A stretch of DNA of 64,000 nt from JBBQUN01 sp963717115 (GCA_963717115.1 CAVQVO010000002.1:620001-684000), one strand, 5' to 3'. Counted from the stretch's first letter, positions 35,159 through 44,036 are shown. A program made the numbers and translations. The notes: a model not told the origin generated them from the sequence alone.

Positions 35159-36046
35159 TCAGACCCTCTCGGCTCGCCGCACGGTGATGAGCCCCTGCGG
35201 TCGGAAGATGAACAGGAGGGCGATCAGGGCGAAGACGACGCCGTCGGTCAGGCTGGCGACGCTCCCCGGGAGGTTCGATCGCAGGATCACCTCGGCCAGG
35301 CCGAGTGCGAAGCCGCCGAGCACGGCGCCCTTCAGCGAGCCGAGGCCACCGATCAGCGCGGCCAACACTCCCTTCAGCATCGGCGTGGTTCCCGCCCCGG
35401 GACTGGTCTGGCCGGCCCGCATCAGCCAGAAGACGCCGGCGATACCGGCCAGGAGGCCCGACAGGATGAACGCCCCGCGGATCACCCGGTCGGACTTGAC
35501 CCCCATGAGCCGGGCGGTGTCGAAGTCCTCGGCCGCCGCCCGCAGCGACAGACCGAACATCGTCCGCTGCAGCAGCAGGGCCGTGAGGCCCAGGGTGATC
35601 AGGGTGACGACGATGACGATGAGGTCGAAGGTCTCGAACGAGATCGATCCGACCCGGAACGTGTCGGTGATCCAGCCCGTGCGGTCGAAGCTCTTCACCG
35701 ACGCCGAGACGTACATCAAGAAGCCGGCCTCGACCACGAAGTGCACACCGAACGAGGTGAGCAACATCGTGAAGTCCGGTGCGCCCCGCACCCACCGGAA
35801 GGCCACCTGTTCGATCACCACCGACGTGAGGATCGAGGTCACCAGGATCACGGGAACGATCAGGTACCACGACCGGTCGCTGATGAACATCCAGTAGGCC
35901 ACGTAGCCGCTGACCGTGATGAGCTCGCCATGGGCGAAGTTGACGAGGTGCATCACCCCGAAGATCACGGCGATGCCGAGCGCCAGGAGCGCATAGATGC
36001 TTCCCCGACCGAGACCGTCGACCAGGTTCTGGATGAGTTGGTTCAC
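35159..36046 (-). CDS. Branched-chain amino acid ABC permease, LivH-like
   Basis: 295 residues with about eight hydrophobic segments. Family features: LGRGSIYALLALGIAVIFGVMHLVNFAHGEL at the N-terminus, RAAAEDFDTARLMGV (the ATPase-contact region) near residue 173, and LKGVLAALIGGLGSLKGAVLGG near 225. It pairs with the LivM half of the fused protein encoded one base downstream. Substrates of Liv systems include amino acids, urea, amides and aromatic acids. The catabolic surroundings make an aromatic or amine substrate plausible, but this is inference. Confidence 0.9.
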   Translation of the reverse strand: MNQLIQNLVDGLGRGSIYALLALGIAVIFGVMHLVNFAHGELITVSGYVAYWMFISDRSWYLIVPVILVTSILTSVVIEQVAFRWVRGAPDFTMLLTSFGVHFVVEAGFLMYVSASVKSFDRTGWITDTFRVGSISFETFDLIVIVVTLITLGLTALLLQRTMFGLSLRAAAEDFDTARLMGVKSDRVIRGAFILSGLLAGIAGVFWLMRAGQTSPGAGTTPMLKGVLAALIGGLGSLKGAVLGGFALGLAEVILRSNLPGSVASLTDGVVFALIALLFIFRPQGLITVRRAERV

Positions 36047-36112
36047 GCGTCTGCTCCGGTCATTGGCAACCCGTCGGGTTGCTCGTTGGCGCTCGGGTCA
36101 CCGGCTCGGACG

Positions 36113-36814
36113 TCACTTGCCGACGAAGGTGTCGAAGAGGTCGTCGCGCTCGAGGAGCTCGGACCCCGAGCCGGTGGCGACGACCTCACCGCTGCGCAGG
36201 ACATAGGCCCGATCCGACACCCCGAGCATGCGGGTGGCGTTCTGCTCGACCACGAGCAGGGTGCGGCCCTGGTCGCGCAGTTTGGTGATGAGATCGAACA
36301 CGACGTCGATCAGGATCGGGGCCAGGCCGAGCGACGGTTCGTCCATCATCAACAGCCGGGGTTTCGACATCAGGGCGCGGGCGATCGCCAGCTGCTGCGC
36401 CTCACCGCCCGACAGGTAGCCGGCCGAGGTGTTCCACTTCTCGTGGAGCACCGGGAAGAGTTCGACCATCTCGTCGAGCAGCGCGGCGCGATCGCCCGCC
36501 GAGGTCGTGACACCGCCGATCTTCAGGTTCTCGACGACGCTGAGATCGGTGAAGATGCGACGGTGCTCGGGCACCAGTGCCAGCCCGGACCGCAGCATCT
36601 TGTCGGGGGTCCAGCCGGTGACATCGGTTCCGTCGAAACGGACCGTGCCCCCGGCCGGTCGGAGGAGCCCGGCGATGCTGCCGAGCAGGGTGGTCTTGCC
36701 GGCCCCGTTCGGTCCGATGAGGCCGACGACCTCACCGGACCGAACGTCGAGGCTGACATCACGAAGGGCCGAGATCGAACCGTATCGAGTGGTGAGTCCG
36801 GAGATCTCGAGCAC
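36113..36814 (-). CDS. Branched-chain amino acid ABC ATPase, LivF-like
   Basis: 233 residues. Walker A GPNGAGKTTLLGSIAG near residue 36, signature YLSGGEAQQLAIARAL near 134, Walker B LLMMDEPSLGLAPILI near 155, and the switch His replaced by VEQNA as usual in LivF. The length is typical. It is encoded between the binding protein (3-base gap) and LivH (66-base gap) on the same strand. It provides the second nucleotide-binding subunit of the importer at the cytoplasmic face. Confidence 0.95.
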   Translation of the reverse strand: MLEISGLTTRYGSISALRDVSLDVRSGEVVGLIGPNGAGKTTLLGSIAGLLRPAGGTVRFDGTDVTGWTPDKMLRSGLALVPEHRRIFTDLSVVENLKIGGVTTSAGDRAALLDEMVELFPVLHEKWNTSAGYLSGGEAQQLAIARALMSKPRLLMMDEPSLGLAPILIDVVFDLITKLRDQGRTLLVVEQNATRMLGVSDRAYVLRSGEVVATGSGSELLERDDLFDTFVGK

Positions 36815-36817
36815 CGT

Positions 36818-38117
36818 TCATTCCCAGTTCGCGGCGAGGGTGTCGACGCCGTCGACGATCCGGTGGATCGAGACCGGCTTGACCGGGATGCCGTTGGTGC
36901 CGGCGTAGCCCATCTCGCCGGTGAAGCCGTCGAAGCCCGAGATCTGGGCGACGGCGGCCCCGATGCCCTCGGGATCGGTGCAGCCGCAGTCGGTGATGCC
37001 CTGCAACCCGAGGAGCAGGGCGTCGGCGTAGAGACCGGCGAACGAGCCCGATTCGATCGGCTTGCCCTTGGCGGCCTCGTAGGACTTCAGGAGGAGATCG
37101 ATGCGACCACCCGGCTCGACGAAGGCGTGGGTGGTGTGGATGATGCCCTCGTTGTCGGCCTCGACCAGACCACCGGTGGCCTCGAACGCATCGGTGCCCA
37201 TGTAGGTGAGCCCGTCGAGGCCCTGCCCTTCGAGCTGGCCCCGCAGCGCCGTCATCTGGAAGGCGAGCATCGCCGAATAGACCACCTCGGTGCCGTCGGC
37301 GACGCCGGCGACGGCATTCGCCTGGGCCGAGAAGTCGACGTCGTCGACCGGCACGTAGGTCTGGTCGAGGACGACCTCACCACCGCCCTCGGTGAAGACC
37401 TCGGTGAAGATCTCGGGGTTGTAGCCGAAGTACGGTCCGGGGCTCGAGAACGTGATCGCCCGCATGAGTCCCTGTTCGAGGGCGTACTCGGCGGCCGCCG
37501 TCGCCTGACGGGTGTCGTCGAAGCTCACGAGGTACGAGTTGGCGGCAACGTCGGGCAGGCTGGGCTCGGTCGAAGCAGCGAAGAAGACCGGGATCTTGCC
37601 CTGGGTGACCTGCAGCACCGGCTGCCCGAAGTCGGCGAACGGCGGGCCGATCATGAACATCGAACCGAAGTCGATGAGGTCCTGGGTGGCACGGGCCGTG
37701 ACCTCGGGGTCGCCCTGGATGTCTTGGACCTGGGTCTCGACCGGCGAGCCGTTGAACCCGCCCGAGCAGTTGATCAGCTCGGCCAGGAACACCGCCGCCT
37801 CGCTGCCCGGGATGTCGGCGAAGCCCGACACCTCGCTGAAGTCCATCGCCAGACCGACCTTGATCGGTTCACCGGTCGGCGCCTCGGCGCAGTTGTCGAG
37901 ATCGGCGGCCAGGACCGCATCGATGTCGAGCCCGGGAGCCGAGGCCTCGCCCCCGCCGTCGTCGGTGCCCCCGTCGTCGGTGCCGGCCGTCGTCGGTGGT
38001 GTCGCCCGTGGTTCCCGAATCGGTTCCGGTGTCGGCTCCGTCGCTCGAACTCCCCCCGCACGCAGCAGCGAGCATGGCCAGTGCGCACAGCACGGCCAGC
38101 AGTCGTTTGGATGTCAT
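36818..38117 (-). CDS. Branched-chain-type substrate-binding lipoprotein, LivK-like (one frameshift)
   Basis: Start ATG 38117 with GGGAGAGAG just upstream. Lipoprotein signal LLAVLCALAMLAAACGGSS (Cys near residue 20), then a Thr/Asp/Gly linker and the periplasmic-binding fold (IKVGLAMDFSEVSGFADIPG, YLVSFDDTRQATAAAEYALE, TYMGTDAFEATGG). The frame breaks in the linker near 37985. Dropping one C restores TDDG-GTDDGGTDDGGGEA and joins both halves, about 432 residues. It is first gene of the liv operon, behind an AT-rich promoter-like region. It captures the transported compound outside the membrane; the ligand is not predictable. Confidence 0.85.
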
Positions 38118-38162
38118 GGTCTCTCTCCCCTTGGTCATCACGATGTGACATTCTGCACGTCG

Positions 38163-38186
38163 GACAATTTGAATACAATAGACAAT
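38163..38186 (-). promoter_or_regulatory. AT-rich promoter/operator region of the liv operon
   Basis: An AT-rich island 46-69 bases before the LivK-like start. It holds two GACAAT copies with an 18-base period (38163 and 38181) flanking TTGAATACAA, an imperfect palindrome resembling GntR-type sites. It probably contains the promoter of the whole transporter operon. Confidence 0.4.
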
Positions 38187-38267
38187 ATGAACTCGTAACC
38201 GAGCGTTGACGAAGAAGCGCCCCGGGTGGTCAGGCCACCGCTCGTTCGATCACCGGCTCGGTGGCGA

Positions 38268-39515
38268 TCACCGGGGCACCACCGTCACCGGCAGGCGCTT
38301 GATCCCGGCGATGAAGTTCGACCGCAGGCGCGCCTCGTCCCCGGTCTGTTCCACCGACTCGATCCGCTCGAGGAACTCCTGGAGGGTGACGCGCAGCTCC
38401 ATGCGGGCCAGCCAGGCCCCGAGGCACAGATGGGGTCCGCCCCGACCGAAGGCCATGTGATCGTTCGGGGTCCGTCGCAGGTCGAGCTCGTACGGGCGAT
38501 CGAACTGGTCCTCGTCGAAGTCACCGGAGATGAAGTAGGTCACGACCTTGTCTCCGGCTGCGATCTTCTGACCCCGCAGCTCGACGTCGGTGGTCGCGGT
38601 CCGGCGGAAGTGCATCGTCACGGTGGTCCAGCGCAGCAGCTCGTCGATGGCGACGTTCCACTCCTCGGTCGACGCGTTCTGGAGCTGGGCGATGAGGTGC
38701 GGACGATCCATCAACGCCTTCAGGCTCCCCGCCATGGTGTAGCGGGTGGTGTCGTTGCCGGCGGCGACGAGGAGGGCGAAGAAGTTGTTGAATTCGTGCT
38801 CGGTGAGCTGCGACCCGTCGGTGGTGGTGGCGAGCAGCTGGGAGATGATGTCCTCGGTGGGGTCGGTGCGGCGCAGCGCGGCCTGCTGCCGGGCGTAGTC
38901 GAAGAGGGCATGGCCCGCCGGCGACCGGAACGGCATCATCCGATACTCGTCGGTGTCGGCCTGGTCGACGACGAAATCGGTGAAGTCGGGATCGCTGTTG
39001 CCGAGCAGTGCATCACCCAGCTCGACCAGCATGGGGCCATCGGCGTCGGGCGTACCCATCAACCGTCCGAGCATTCGCATCGGCAACTGCTTGGCGACGG
39101 CCTCGACGAAGTCGAACGATCCCAGCGCCACGGCGTCGGCGGCGACCTCGGCGGCGAGCTCGCGGATCTGGTCTTCGTAGGCCTCGACCCGCTGACGGGT
39201 GAAGCCCCGGCTCACCAGCCGGCGCAACCGGGTGTGCGACGGCGGGTCGTGTTCCATCATCGTGCGCCGCGCCTCGGTCTCCTCGGGCGTCATCTCCTCG
39301 AGCCGGATCCCCTGGGTCGAGGTGAACGTCGCGACGTCGCGGCTGACGTCGATGATGTCGCGGTACTTCGTGATGGCCCAGAAACCCGACCCGTCGGTCT
39401 CGTCGATCCACGAGACCGGGGCCTCGGCCCGCAGTCGTCGGAACTCGTCGTGTGGGACGCCGTCGACATAGGTGTCGTGTGCGGTGAGGTCGATCGATGT
39501 GGTTTCCCCCGGCAT
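38268..39515 (-). CDS. Cytochrome P450
   Basis: 415 residues from ATG 39515; the open frame upstream is antisense to the dioxygenase gene. C-helix HTRLRRLVSRGFTRQRV near residue 95, I-helix VAAGNDTTRYTMAG near 253, K-helix DELLRWTTVTMHFRRTAT near 292, and heme loop AFGRGGPHLCLGAWLARME with the Cys near 364. It is a soluble bacterial class I P450 needing a ferredoxin. It is divergent from the extradiol dioxygenase gene; the palindrome at 39529 begins 14 bases before its start, so both genes are probably controlled together. It may hydroxylate the compound on its way to ring cleavage. Confidence 0.9.
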   Translation of the reverse strand: MPGETTSIDLTAHDTYVDGVPHDEFRRLRAEAPVSWIDETDGSGFWAITKYRDIIDVSRDVATFTSTQGIRLEEMTPEETEARRTMMEHDPPSHTRLRRLVSRGFTRQRVEAYEDQIRELAAEVAADAVALGSFDFVEAVAKQLPMRMLGRLMGTPDADGPMLVELGDALLGNSDPDFTDFVVDQADTDEYRMMPFRSPAGHALFDYARQQAALRRTDPTEDIISQLLATTTDGSQLTEHEFNNFFALLVAAGNDTTRYTMAGSLKALMDRPHLIAQLQNASTEEWNVAIDELLRWTTVTMHFRRTATTDVELRGQKIAAGDKVVTYFISGDFDEDQFDRPYELDLRRTPNDHMAFGRGGPHLCLGAWLARMELRVTLQEFLERIESVEQTGDEARLRSNFIAGIKRLPVTVVPR

Positions 39516-39528
39516 GGGGCGGCATGAT

Positions 39529-39546
39529 AGTTTGGATCCAAACGAT
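39529..39546. promoter_or_regulatory. Copy 2 of the 18-bp palindromic operator-like motif
   Basis: AGTTTGGATCCAAACGAT has a perfect 14-bp palindromic core, GTTTGGATCCAAAC. It lies between the P450 start (39515, minus) and the dioxygenase start (39630, plus). The same motif stands at 21926 and 48598. Confidence 0.55.
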
Positions 39547-39629
39547 TGTCGACCGTTTCGGTGTCGACGGTCACAAGTCGCCACACCGGTCGGAACACCG
39601 TCGATCGGCCGAAGGGGAAGGTGGAACCC

Positions 39630-40502
39630 ATGGGGGAGATCATCGGGGTCGGACTCGTGTCGCACGTACCCACGATCATGTTGGCGCCCGAGATCCGGCG
39701 CGAGCTCAACGACGGCAACGAGATCAGCCTCGTCCCCGGCCTGCACCGGCTGAAGTCCGAGGTGCTCGATCGACTGCAGCCCGACACGATCGTCGTCCTC
39801 GACACCCACTGGGCCTCGACCGTCGAGGTGCTCGTGACCGCCCAGCCTCGACGTCGGGGCCTCTACACGTCCGAGGAACTCCCGAGAGGGATGGCGTCGG
39901 TGCCCTACGACCTCCCCGGCGATCCCGACCTGGCCCGTGCCTTCGCCGAGGAGGTCTGCGCCGACGGATCGTGGGCGACCGCCGTCGACGACGAGCACCT
40001 CCCGATCCACTATCCGATCGTCAACCTGGCCCACTACCTCCAGGGACCCGAGCGGTGGATGGGTATCGCCACGGTGCAGACCGGCGAGACCGACGACTTC
40101 CTGCTGTTCGGTCGTGCCCTGCACCGAGCCGTCGAGCGCAGCGACCGCCGGGTCGTGGTCCTCGCGTCAGGCGGGATGAGCCACCGGTTCTGGCCCCTGC
40201 GTCAGCTCCGCGATCACGAGGCGTCGGATCCGGTGCACCTGCGCTCTCCCGAGGCTCGGGCCGCCGACGAACTCCGGCTCGAGTGGATGCGCGCCGGCGA
40301 CCACCGTTCCGTCATCGACACCATGGCCGAGTACTCGGCCTTCGCCCCGGAGGGTCGCTTCGGGCACTACCTGACCATGATCGCCGCCGTTGGGGGCCCC
40401 GACTGCCGGGCGCCGGGCACGATGTTCAGCGACTACGAGAACTCGGTGGGCACGGGTCAGGTCCACGTGTGGTTCGACCGCCCCGAGTCCGGCTGGGTCT
40501 GA
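39630..40502 (+). CDS. Class III extradiol ring-cleavage dioxygenase, HpaD/LigB-like
   Basis: 290 residues from ATG 39630 (GAAGGTGG upstream). LigB-fold motifs: VGLVSHVPTIML with an iron-ligand His near residue 12, VLDTHWAST near 53, LPIHYPIVNLAHYL near 125, and VLASGGMSHRFWP with the acid-base His near 183. This matches 3,4-dihydroxyphenylacetate 2,3-dioxygenase (HpaD/HpcB) better than the small LigB or gallate types. It would open a catechol ring to a muconic semialdehyde, the substrate of the HpaE-like dehydrogenase at 23301. No regulatory gene is adjacent, but its promoter shares the palindrome found before that operon. Confidence 0.85.
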   Translation: MGEIIGVGLVSHVPTIMLAPEIRRELNDGNEISLVPGLHRLKSEVLDRLQPDTIVVLDTHWASTVEVLVTAQPRRRGLYTSEELPRGMASVPYDLPGDPDLARAFAEEVCADGSWATAVDDEHLPIHYPIVNLAHYLQGPERWMGIATVQTGETDDFLLFGRALHRAVERSDRRVVVLASGGMSHRFWPLRQLRDHEASDPVHLRSPEARAADELRLEWMRAGDHRSVIDTMAEYSAFAPEGRFGHYLTMIAAVGGPDCRAPGTMFSDYENSVGTGQVHVWFDRPESGWV

Positions 40503-40578
40503 GCGGGCGGCGACGGAGGGCCGCCCGCAGGGCAGTGACCCTCCGTGGCTCGAACGGGCCGCCCGCAGGGCAGTGACC
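40503..40578. repeat. Perfect 23-bp direct repeat with nested hairpins, convergent terminator region
   Basis: A 23-bp block starting GGGCCGCCCGC and ending GCAGTGACC occurs at 40518-40540 and again at 40556-40578 without mismatch (period 38). Before it, GCGGGCGGC (40503) can pair with GCCGCCCGC of the first copy. ACGGAGGG (40513) can pair with CCCTCCGT (40539). It fills the gap between the convergent dioxygenase and amidotransferase genes, so bidirectional termination is likely. Confidence 0.75.
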
Positions 40579-40581
40579 GCC

Positions 40582-41301
40582 TCAGTGCCGTCCGGCTCGA
40601 GCTCGATCGATCAACCAGGCCCAGACCGGCTCGAGGCCGTCGAGCATCTCGGGATGCCACTGGACGGCGAGGACGTCGTGGCCGACCAGCTCGAGCGCCT
40701 CGATCGTGCCGTCGTCGGCCCGCCCGGCGATGGCGAGGCCGTTGCCCAGTCGGTCGACGGTCTGGTGATGCAACGAGTTGACCATCAGCTCCGGGCCGTA
40801 GAGCCTCCCCAGCCGGGAGTCGGGGACGAACGAGACCGGATGGCAGCGGTCGTCGGTTGCGAGGTCGTAGCGGGCGTGCTCGGGCACGCTCTGGTGGAGC
40901 GTGCCACCGGCGTGGACGTTGAGGATCTGGAGACCGCGACAGATGCCGAGGACCGGTACCCCGGCGGTCACGGCCCCGTCGAGCAGCGCGAACTCGAATT
41001 CGTCTCGTTCCGGTTCGGTGTCGCTGGCGGTGTTCGCCTGGCCGTAGCGCTCGGGCTCGACGTCGGCACCACCCGAGAGCACGATGCCGTCGAGCAGGTC
41101 GAGGTACAGCCTCGGGTCGGCATCGACGGGGAGGTGGACGGGAAGGCCTCCGGCGGCGAGGACGGCGCGGGTGTAGTCGGTGAAGTACAGGTCGATGTCG
41201 AGATCGGCGAGGTTGTCGGGGAATCCGACCAGCGAGCCGACCTTGCGGCGACGGCCGGGGAGACCGATCAGGGGCCGGGAGGAACCGTTCGGGTCGTTCA
41301 T
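40582..41301 (-). CDS. Class I glutamine amidotransferase, PuuD-like gamma-glutamyl hydrolase (peptidase C26)
   Basis: 239 residues from ATG 41301, overlapping the stop of the preceding amidotransferase gene (ATGA). Catalytic Cys in GICRGLQILNVHAGG near residue 107, and His-Glu in AVQWHPEML near 218. LSGGADVEPERYG near 77 and LHQSVPEHARYD are typical of the gamma-glutamyl-GABA hydrolase group. It would release glutamate from a gamma-glutamylated intermediate, the reverse partner of the glutamine-synthetase-like ligases encoded elsewhere in the window. The next gene (GATase) and a GntR regulator complete a three-gene unit. Confidence 0.85.
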   Translation of the reverse strand: MNDPNGSSRPLIGLPGRRRKVGSLVGFPDNLADLDIDLYFTDYTRAVLAAGGLPVHLPVDADPRLYLDLLDGIVLSGGADVEPERYGQANTASDTEPERDEFEFALLDGAVTAGVPVLGICRGLQILNVHAGGTLHQSVPEHARYDLATDDRCHPVSFVPDSRLGRLYGPELMVNSLHHQTVDRLGNGLAIAGRADDGTIEALELVGHDVLAVQWHPEMLDGLEPVWAWLIDRARAGRH

Positions 41302-42074
41302 GATGCGCTCGCCTCGTGATCGGGTCGGCCGCCGGATCCGAGATCGGTGTCGAGCTCGGCGACCTCGGCGAGGAACCAGTCGACCAGCCGGAAGGTGTTC
41401 GGGCGGGCGAGCCGTGCATTGGCCTCGGAGTCCGCCAGCAGTCGGTCGGCGGAGATGCCGGCCGCCTCGAGCTCGCCGTGCCCGCCCATGTCGAGCCAGG
41501 CTTCGACATGGGCGCGGTCGACCTCGGGATGGAACTGGACGCCGAGGTTCCGTCGCAACCGGAATGCCTGCACGCAGGTGTCGTCGGACGCGAGCACCTC
41601 GGCGTCGGGCGGGGGGTCGCTGCGGTCGTAGTGCCACTCCATCCACGGTCCGGAAGCGATCGCGTCGGGAACCCGCGACTCGACGTGGAACCACCCGACC
41701 TGGGGGGTCTCGGCGGGCAGGGTCCGCCCGCCCAGGGCGCTGGCAAGGGCCTGGAACCCGAAGCAGACGCCGAACACCGGCACGTCCGCGGCATCGGCCG
41801 CCCGGAGGAAATCGAGTTCGCGGCCGATCCAGGAGCCGATGGTCTCGTCGTCGTAGACCGACCAGACGGCCCCCATCGGCACGATCAGGTCGAAGTCGGT
41901 GGGGTCGGGGAACGGCACGTCGCTGTGGGGATCGTCGAACGGTGCGATCGGCAGCTCGACCAGTTCGAAGCCGTGTTGACGCAGGCGCTCGCCGACCATG
42001 GTCGGCATCGAACCGGGATCGTGGACGACGACGAGGGCACGCATCGCGGCGAGGGTAACCGCCGATTCGCTCAT
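41298..42074 (-). CDS. Class I glutamine amidotransferase (GMP-synthase-like)
   Basis: 258 residues. Nucleophile in VFGVCFGFQALASALGG near residue 101, and His-Glu in GVQFHPEVDRAHVEAW near 187. The N-terminus has the COG0518 pattern (ALVVVHDPGSMPTMVGERLRQHG). Stand-alone members include TdnT/AtdA2-like proteins of aniline degradation and hydrolases of gamma-glutamyl compounds. It overlaps the GntR gene upstream and the PuuD-like gene downstream by four bases each, so all three are translationally coupled. Two different amidotransferases side by side suggest sequential or parallel gamma-glutamyl transfer and hydrolysis. Confidence 0.85.
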   Translation of the reverse strand: MSESAVTLAAMRALVVVHDPGSMPTMVGERLRQHGFELVELPIAPFDDPHSDVPFPDPTDFDLIVPMGAVWSVYDDETIGSWIGRELDFLRAADAADVPVFGVCFGFQALASALGGRTLPAETPQVGWFHVESRVPDAIASGPWMEWHYDRSDPPPDAEVLASDDTCVQAFRLRRNLGVQFHPEVDRAHVEAWLDMGGHGELEAAGISADRLLADSEANARLARPNTFRLVDWFLAEVAELDTDLGSGGRPDHEASAS

Positions 42075-42757
42075 GCGAGGTGCTCGGCCAGTCCGGCCCG
42101 GATGTGGTCGACGATCGCGGCGTGGGCCTCGTCGGGATCGCCGGCGGCGATGGCCTCGACGAGGCCGAGATGATCGGCCTCGAGCGTCGCCTGGACGTCC
42201 ACGGGGAACGTCTGGCTGTAGGCGAACAGCGCGAGCGTGGCGCCCCAGAGCGAATCGAACGCCGCGAGCAACGGTCGGTTGCCGCTCTGTTCGACGAACG
42301 CCCGGTGCACCCGCCGGTTGGCGACGTAGGCGGCCGTCGTCGCCGAGTCGTCGGCGGCCGCAGCGATCGCCACCCGGATCCGCTCGACCCGTCGCTCGAG
42401 GTCGGGTGACGCGCAGAGCAGGCGGACCGAGTGCCCCTCGATGGCCTCCCGGGCCTGATAGAGCTCGACCACCTCGCGGGTCCCGACCGTTCGCACCTCG
42501 TAGCCCCGGCGGCCGGCCGGCTCGACGAGTCCTTCGGACTCGAGCCGCAGCAGGGCATCTCGGACCGGGGTGCGCGACACGTCGAACGCCTCGGCCAACT
42601 GGTCCATCACCAGCCGGTCACCGGGCGCGATCCGCCGTTCGAGGACCGCCTCGACGAGTGCGTCGTAGACCTGGTGGGCGAGGGTCGGACGGCCGGCGTC
42701 GAGCGGGGTCACATCGATCAGGGATCCGCCGGATCGACTCGGGAGCTCAGACGACAT
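42071..42757 (-). CDS. GntR-family regulator with FCD domain
   Basis: 228 residues from ATG 42757. Winged HTH: TLAHQVYDALVEAVLERRI, GDRLVMDQLAEAFDVSRTPV, RDALLRLESEGLV at about residues 24-76, then an FCD domain (YQAREAIEGHSVRLL, HRAFVEQSGNRPLL, ADHLGLVEAIAAGD). The start lies inside the last 11 bases of the acyl-CoA dehydrogenase gene, and its stop overlaps the amidotransferase start. It probably controls this run of genes in response to an organic-acid intermediate. Confidence 0.85.
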   Translation of the reverse strand: MSSELPSRSGGSLIDVTPLDAGRPTLAHQVYDALVEAVLERRIAPGDRLVMDQLAEAFDVSRTPVRDALLRLESEGLVEPAGRRGYEVRTVGTREVVELYQAREAIEGHSVRLLCASPDLERRVERIRVAIAAAADDSATTAAYVANRRVHRAFVEQSGNRPLLAAFDSLWGATLALFAYSQTFPVDVQATLEADHLGLVEAIAAGDPDEAHAAIVDHIRAGLAEHLA

Positions 42758-43940
42758 AGCCGTCGCGGGTCTGGGGCAGCCGAGTGTCGAGCAGGCGAGA
42801 GGCGACGACCGTGCGCAGGATCTGTGCCGTTCCGCCGCCGATCGTGAACATGCGGACGTCGCGACACATTCGTTCGAGCGGATTGTTGCGTGAATACCCG
42901 GCGGCGCCGAACAGCTGGAGCGCGTCGTTGGCGACGTCGATGGCGTTCTCGGCGGTGAAGATCTTCGCCTGAGCCGCCAGGGTCGGGTCGGGAAAGGCGC
43001 TGCCATCGGGGCCACGGGACTCCGCAGCCCGGTAGGTGAGGCTCCGGGCGGCCTCGAGTCGAGTGCTCATGTCGGCCAACATCCACTGCAGACCCTGGAA
43101 CTCGGCGATCGGACGACCGAACTGCTCGCGCTGTTTCGTGAACGCCAGCGCCTGCTCGTAGGCCCCGGTGGCGATCCCGAGGGCGACGGTTCCGGCGCCG
43201 ACCCGTTGGGCGTTGTACGCGTTCATCAGATCGGCGAATCCCCGTCGGAACCCCGAGGGCGGCAACAGCACCATGTCGGCGCCGACGTGGAGGTCGTCGA
43301 AGAACACCTCGGTCTCGGGAATGCCCCGCAGACCCATCGTCGGCTCCCGCCGACCGATCCGCAGCCCCTCGGTCTCGTCGCGGATCGCGAGGAAGCCGCC
43401 GAGACCGAGCTCGGCTCCCGCCTCGTCGAAGACGCGAGCGAAGATCAGGTGCAGACGCGACACCCCTCCCCCGGTGATCCAGTGTTTCCGGCCGTTGATG
43501 ACGTAGCCGTCTCCCACCCGATCGGCCCGCGTGGTCATCTGCGAAGCCGCCGAACCGGCGTCGGGCTCGGTGATACAGATCGCCGGCTTGTCGCCGGACA
43601 GGACGTACGACGCCGCCAGCCGTCGTTGGTCGTCGGTTCCGTAGGCGAGGATGGCGGAGACGGCCCCCATGTTGGCCTCGACGGCGATCCGTCCGGTGAC
43701 GCCGCACACCTTCGCCATCTGCTCGACGACGAGCACGGCATCGAGCAGGGAGTGGCCAGGCCCCCCGAGCTCGGGTGGGACGCACATGCCCGTGAACCCG
43801 GCCTCCTGCAGCGCCGCGACGTTGTCCCACGGATACTGCTCGGTGCGGTCGACCTCGGCCGCTCGCGGCGCGATCACCCGATCGGCGAGTTCGGCGGCCC
43901 GGGCCTGCAGGGCGAGTTGTTCGTCGGTGAGTTGCCACAT
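42747..43940 (-). CDS. Acyl-CoA dehydrogenase family protein with atypical active site
   Basis: 397 residues. Pattern: GFTGMCVPPELGGPGHSLLDAV, AICITEPDAGSAASQMTTRAD near residue 130, YVINGRKHWITGGG, QFGRPIAEFQGLQWMLADM near 290, and FGAAGYSRNNPLERMCRDVRMFTIGGGTAQI near 365. The catalytic Glu of the C-terminal YEGT motif is Gly here (TIGGGT), and the alternative helix-G position carries Gln (YNAQRVG), so neither usual base is present. It may bind CoA thioesters with another base, or act on a different substrate. It stands 96 bases after the P450 gene at 44037 on the same strand. Confidence 0.85.
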   Translation of the reverse strand: MWQLTDEQLALQARAAELADRVIAPRAAEVDRTEQYPWDNVAALQEAGFTGMCVPPELGGPGHSLLDAVLVVEQMAKVCGVTGRIAVEANMGAVSAILAYGTDDQRRLAASYVLSGDKPAICITEPDAGSAASQMTTRADRVGDGYVINGRKHWITGGGVSRLHLIFARVFDEAGAELGLGGFLAIRDETEGLRIGRREPTMGLRGIPETEVFFDDLHVGADMVLLPPSGFRRGFADLMNAYNAQRVGAGTVALGIATGAYEQALAFTKQREQFGRPIAEFQGLQWMLADMSTRLEAARSLTYRAAESRGPDGSAFPDPTLAAQAKIFTAENAIDVANDALQLFGAAGYSRNNPLERMCRDVRMFTIGGGTAQILRTVVASRLLDTRLPQTRDGYVV

Positions 43941-44036
43941 GTCAGAGCCTCGGTTCGGTCGGGATGATCGGGGTGGGGGGCGGCCGGTCGGCGACGAGGG
44001 CGGTCGCCGCGGTCACCCGGAGATGGTCGAGGGGCA

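Noticed and set aside
38268..40124. 618-codon version of the second P450
   Set aside because: Everything before residue 204 is antisense to the dioxygenase gene; ATG 39515 fits the P450 N-terminus.
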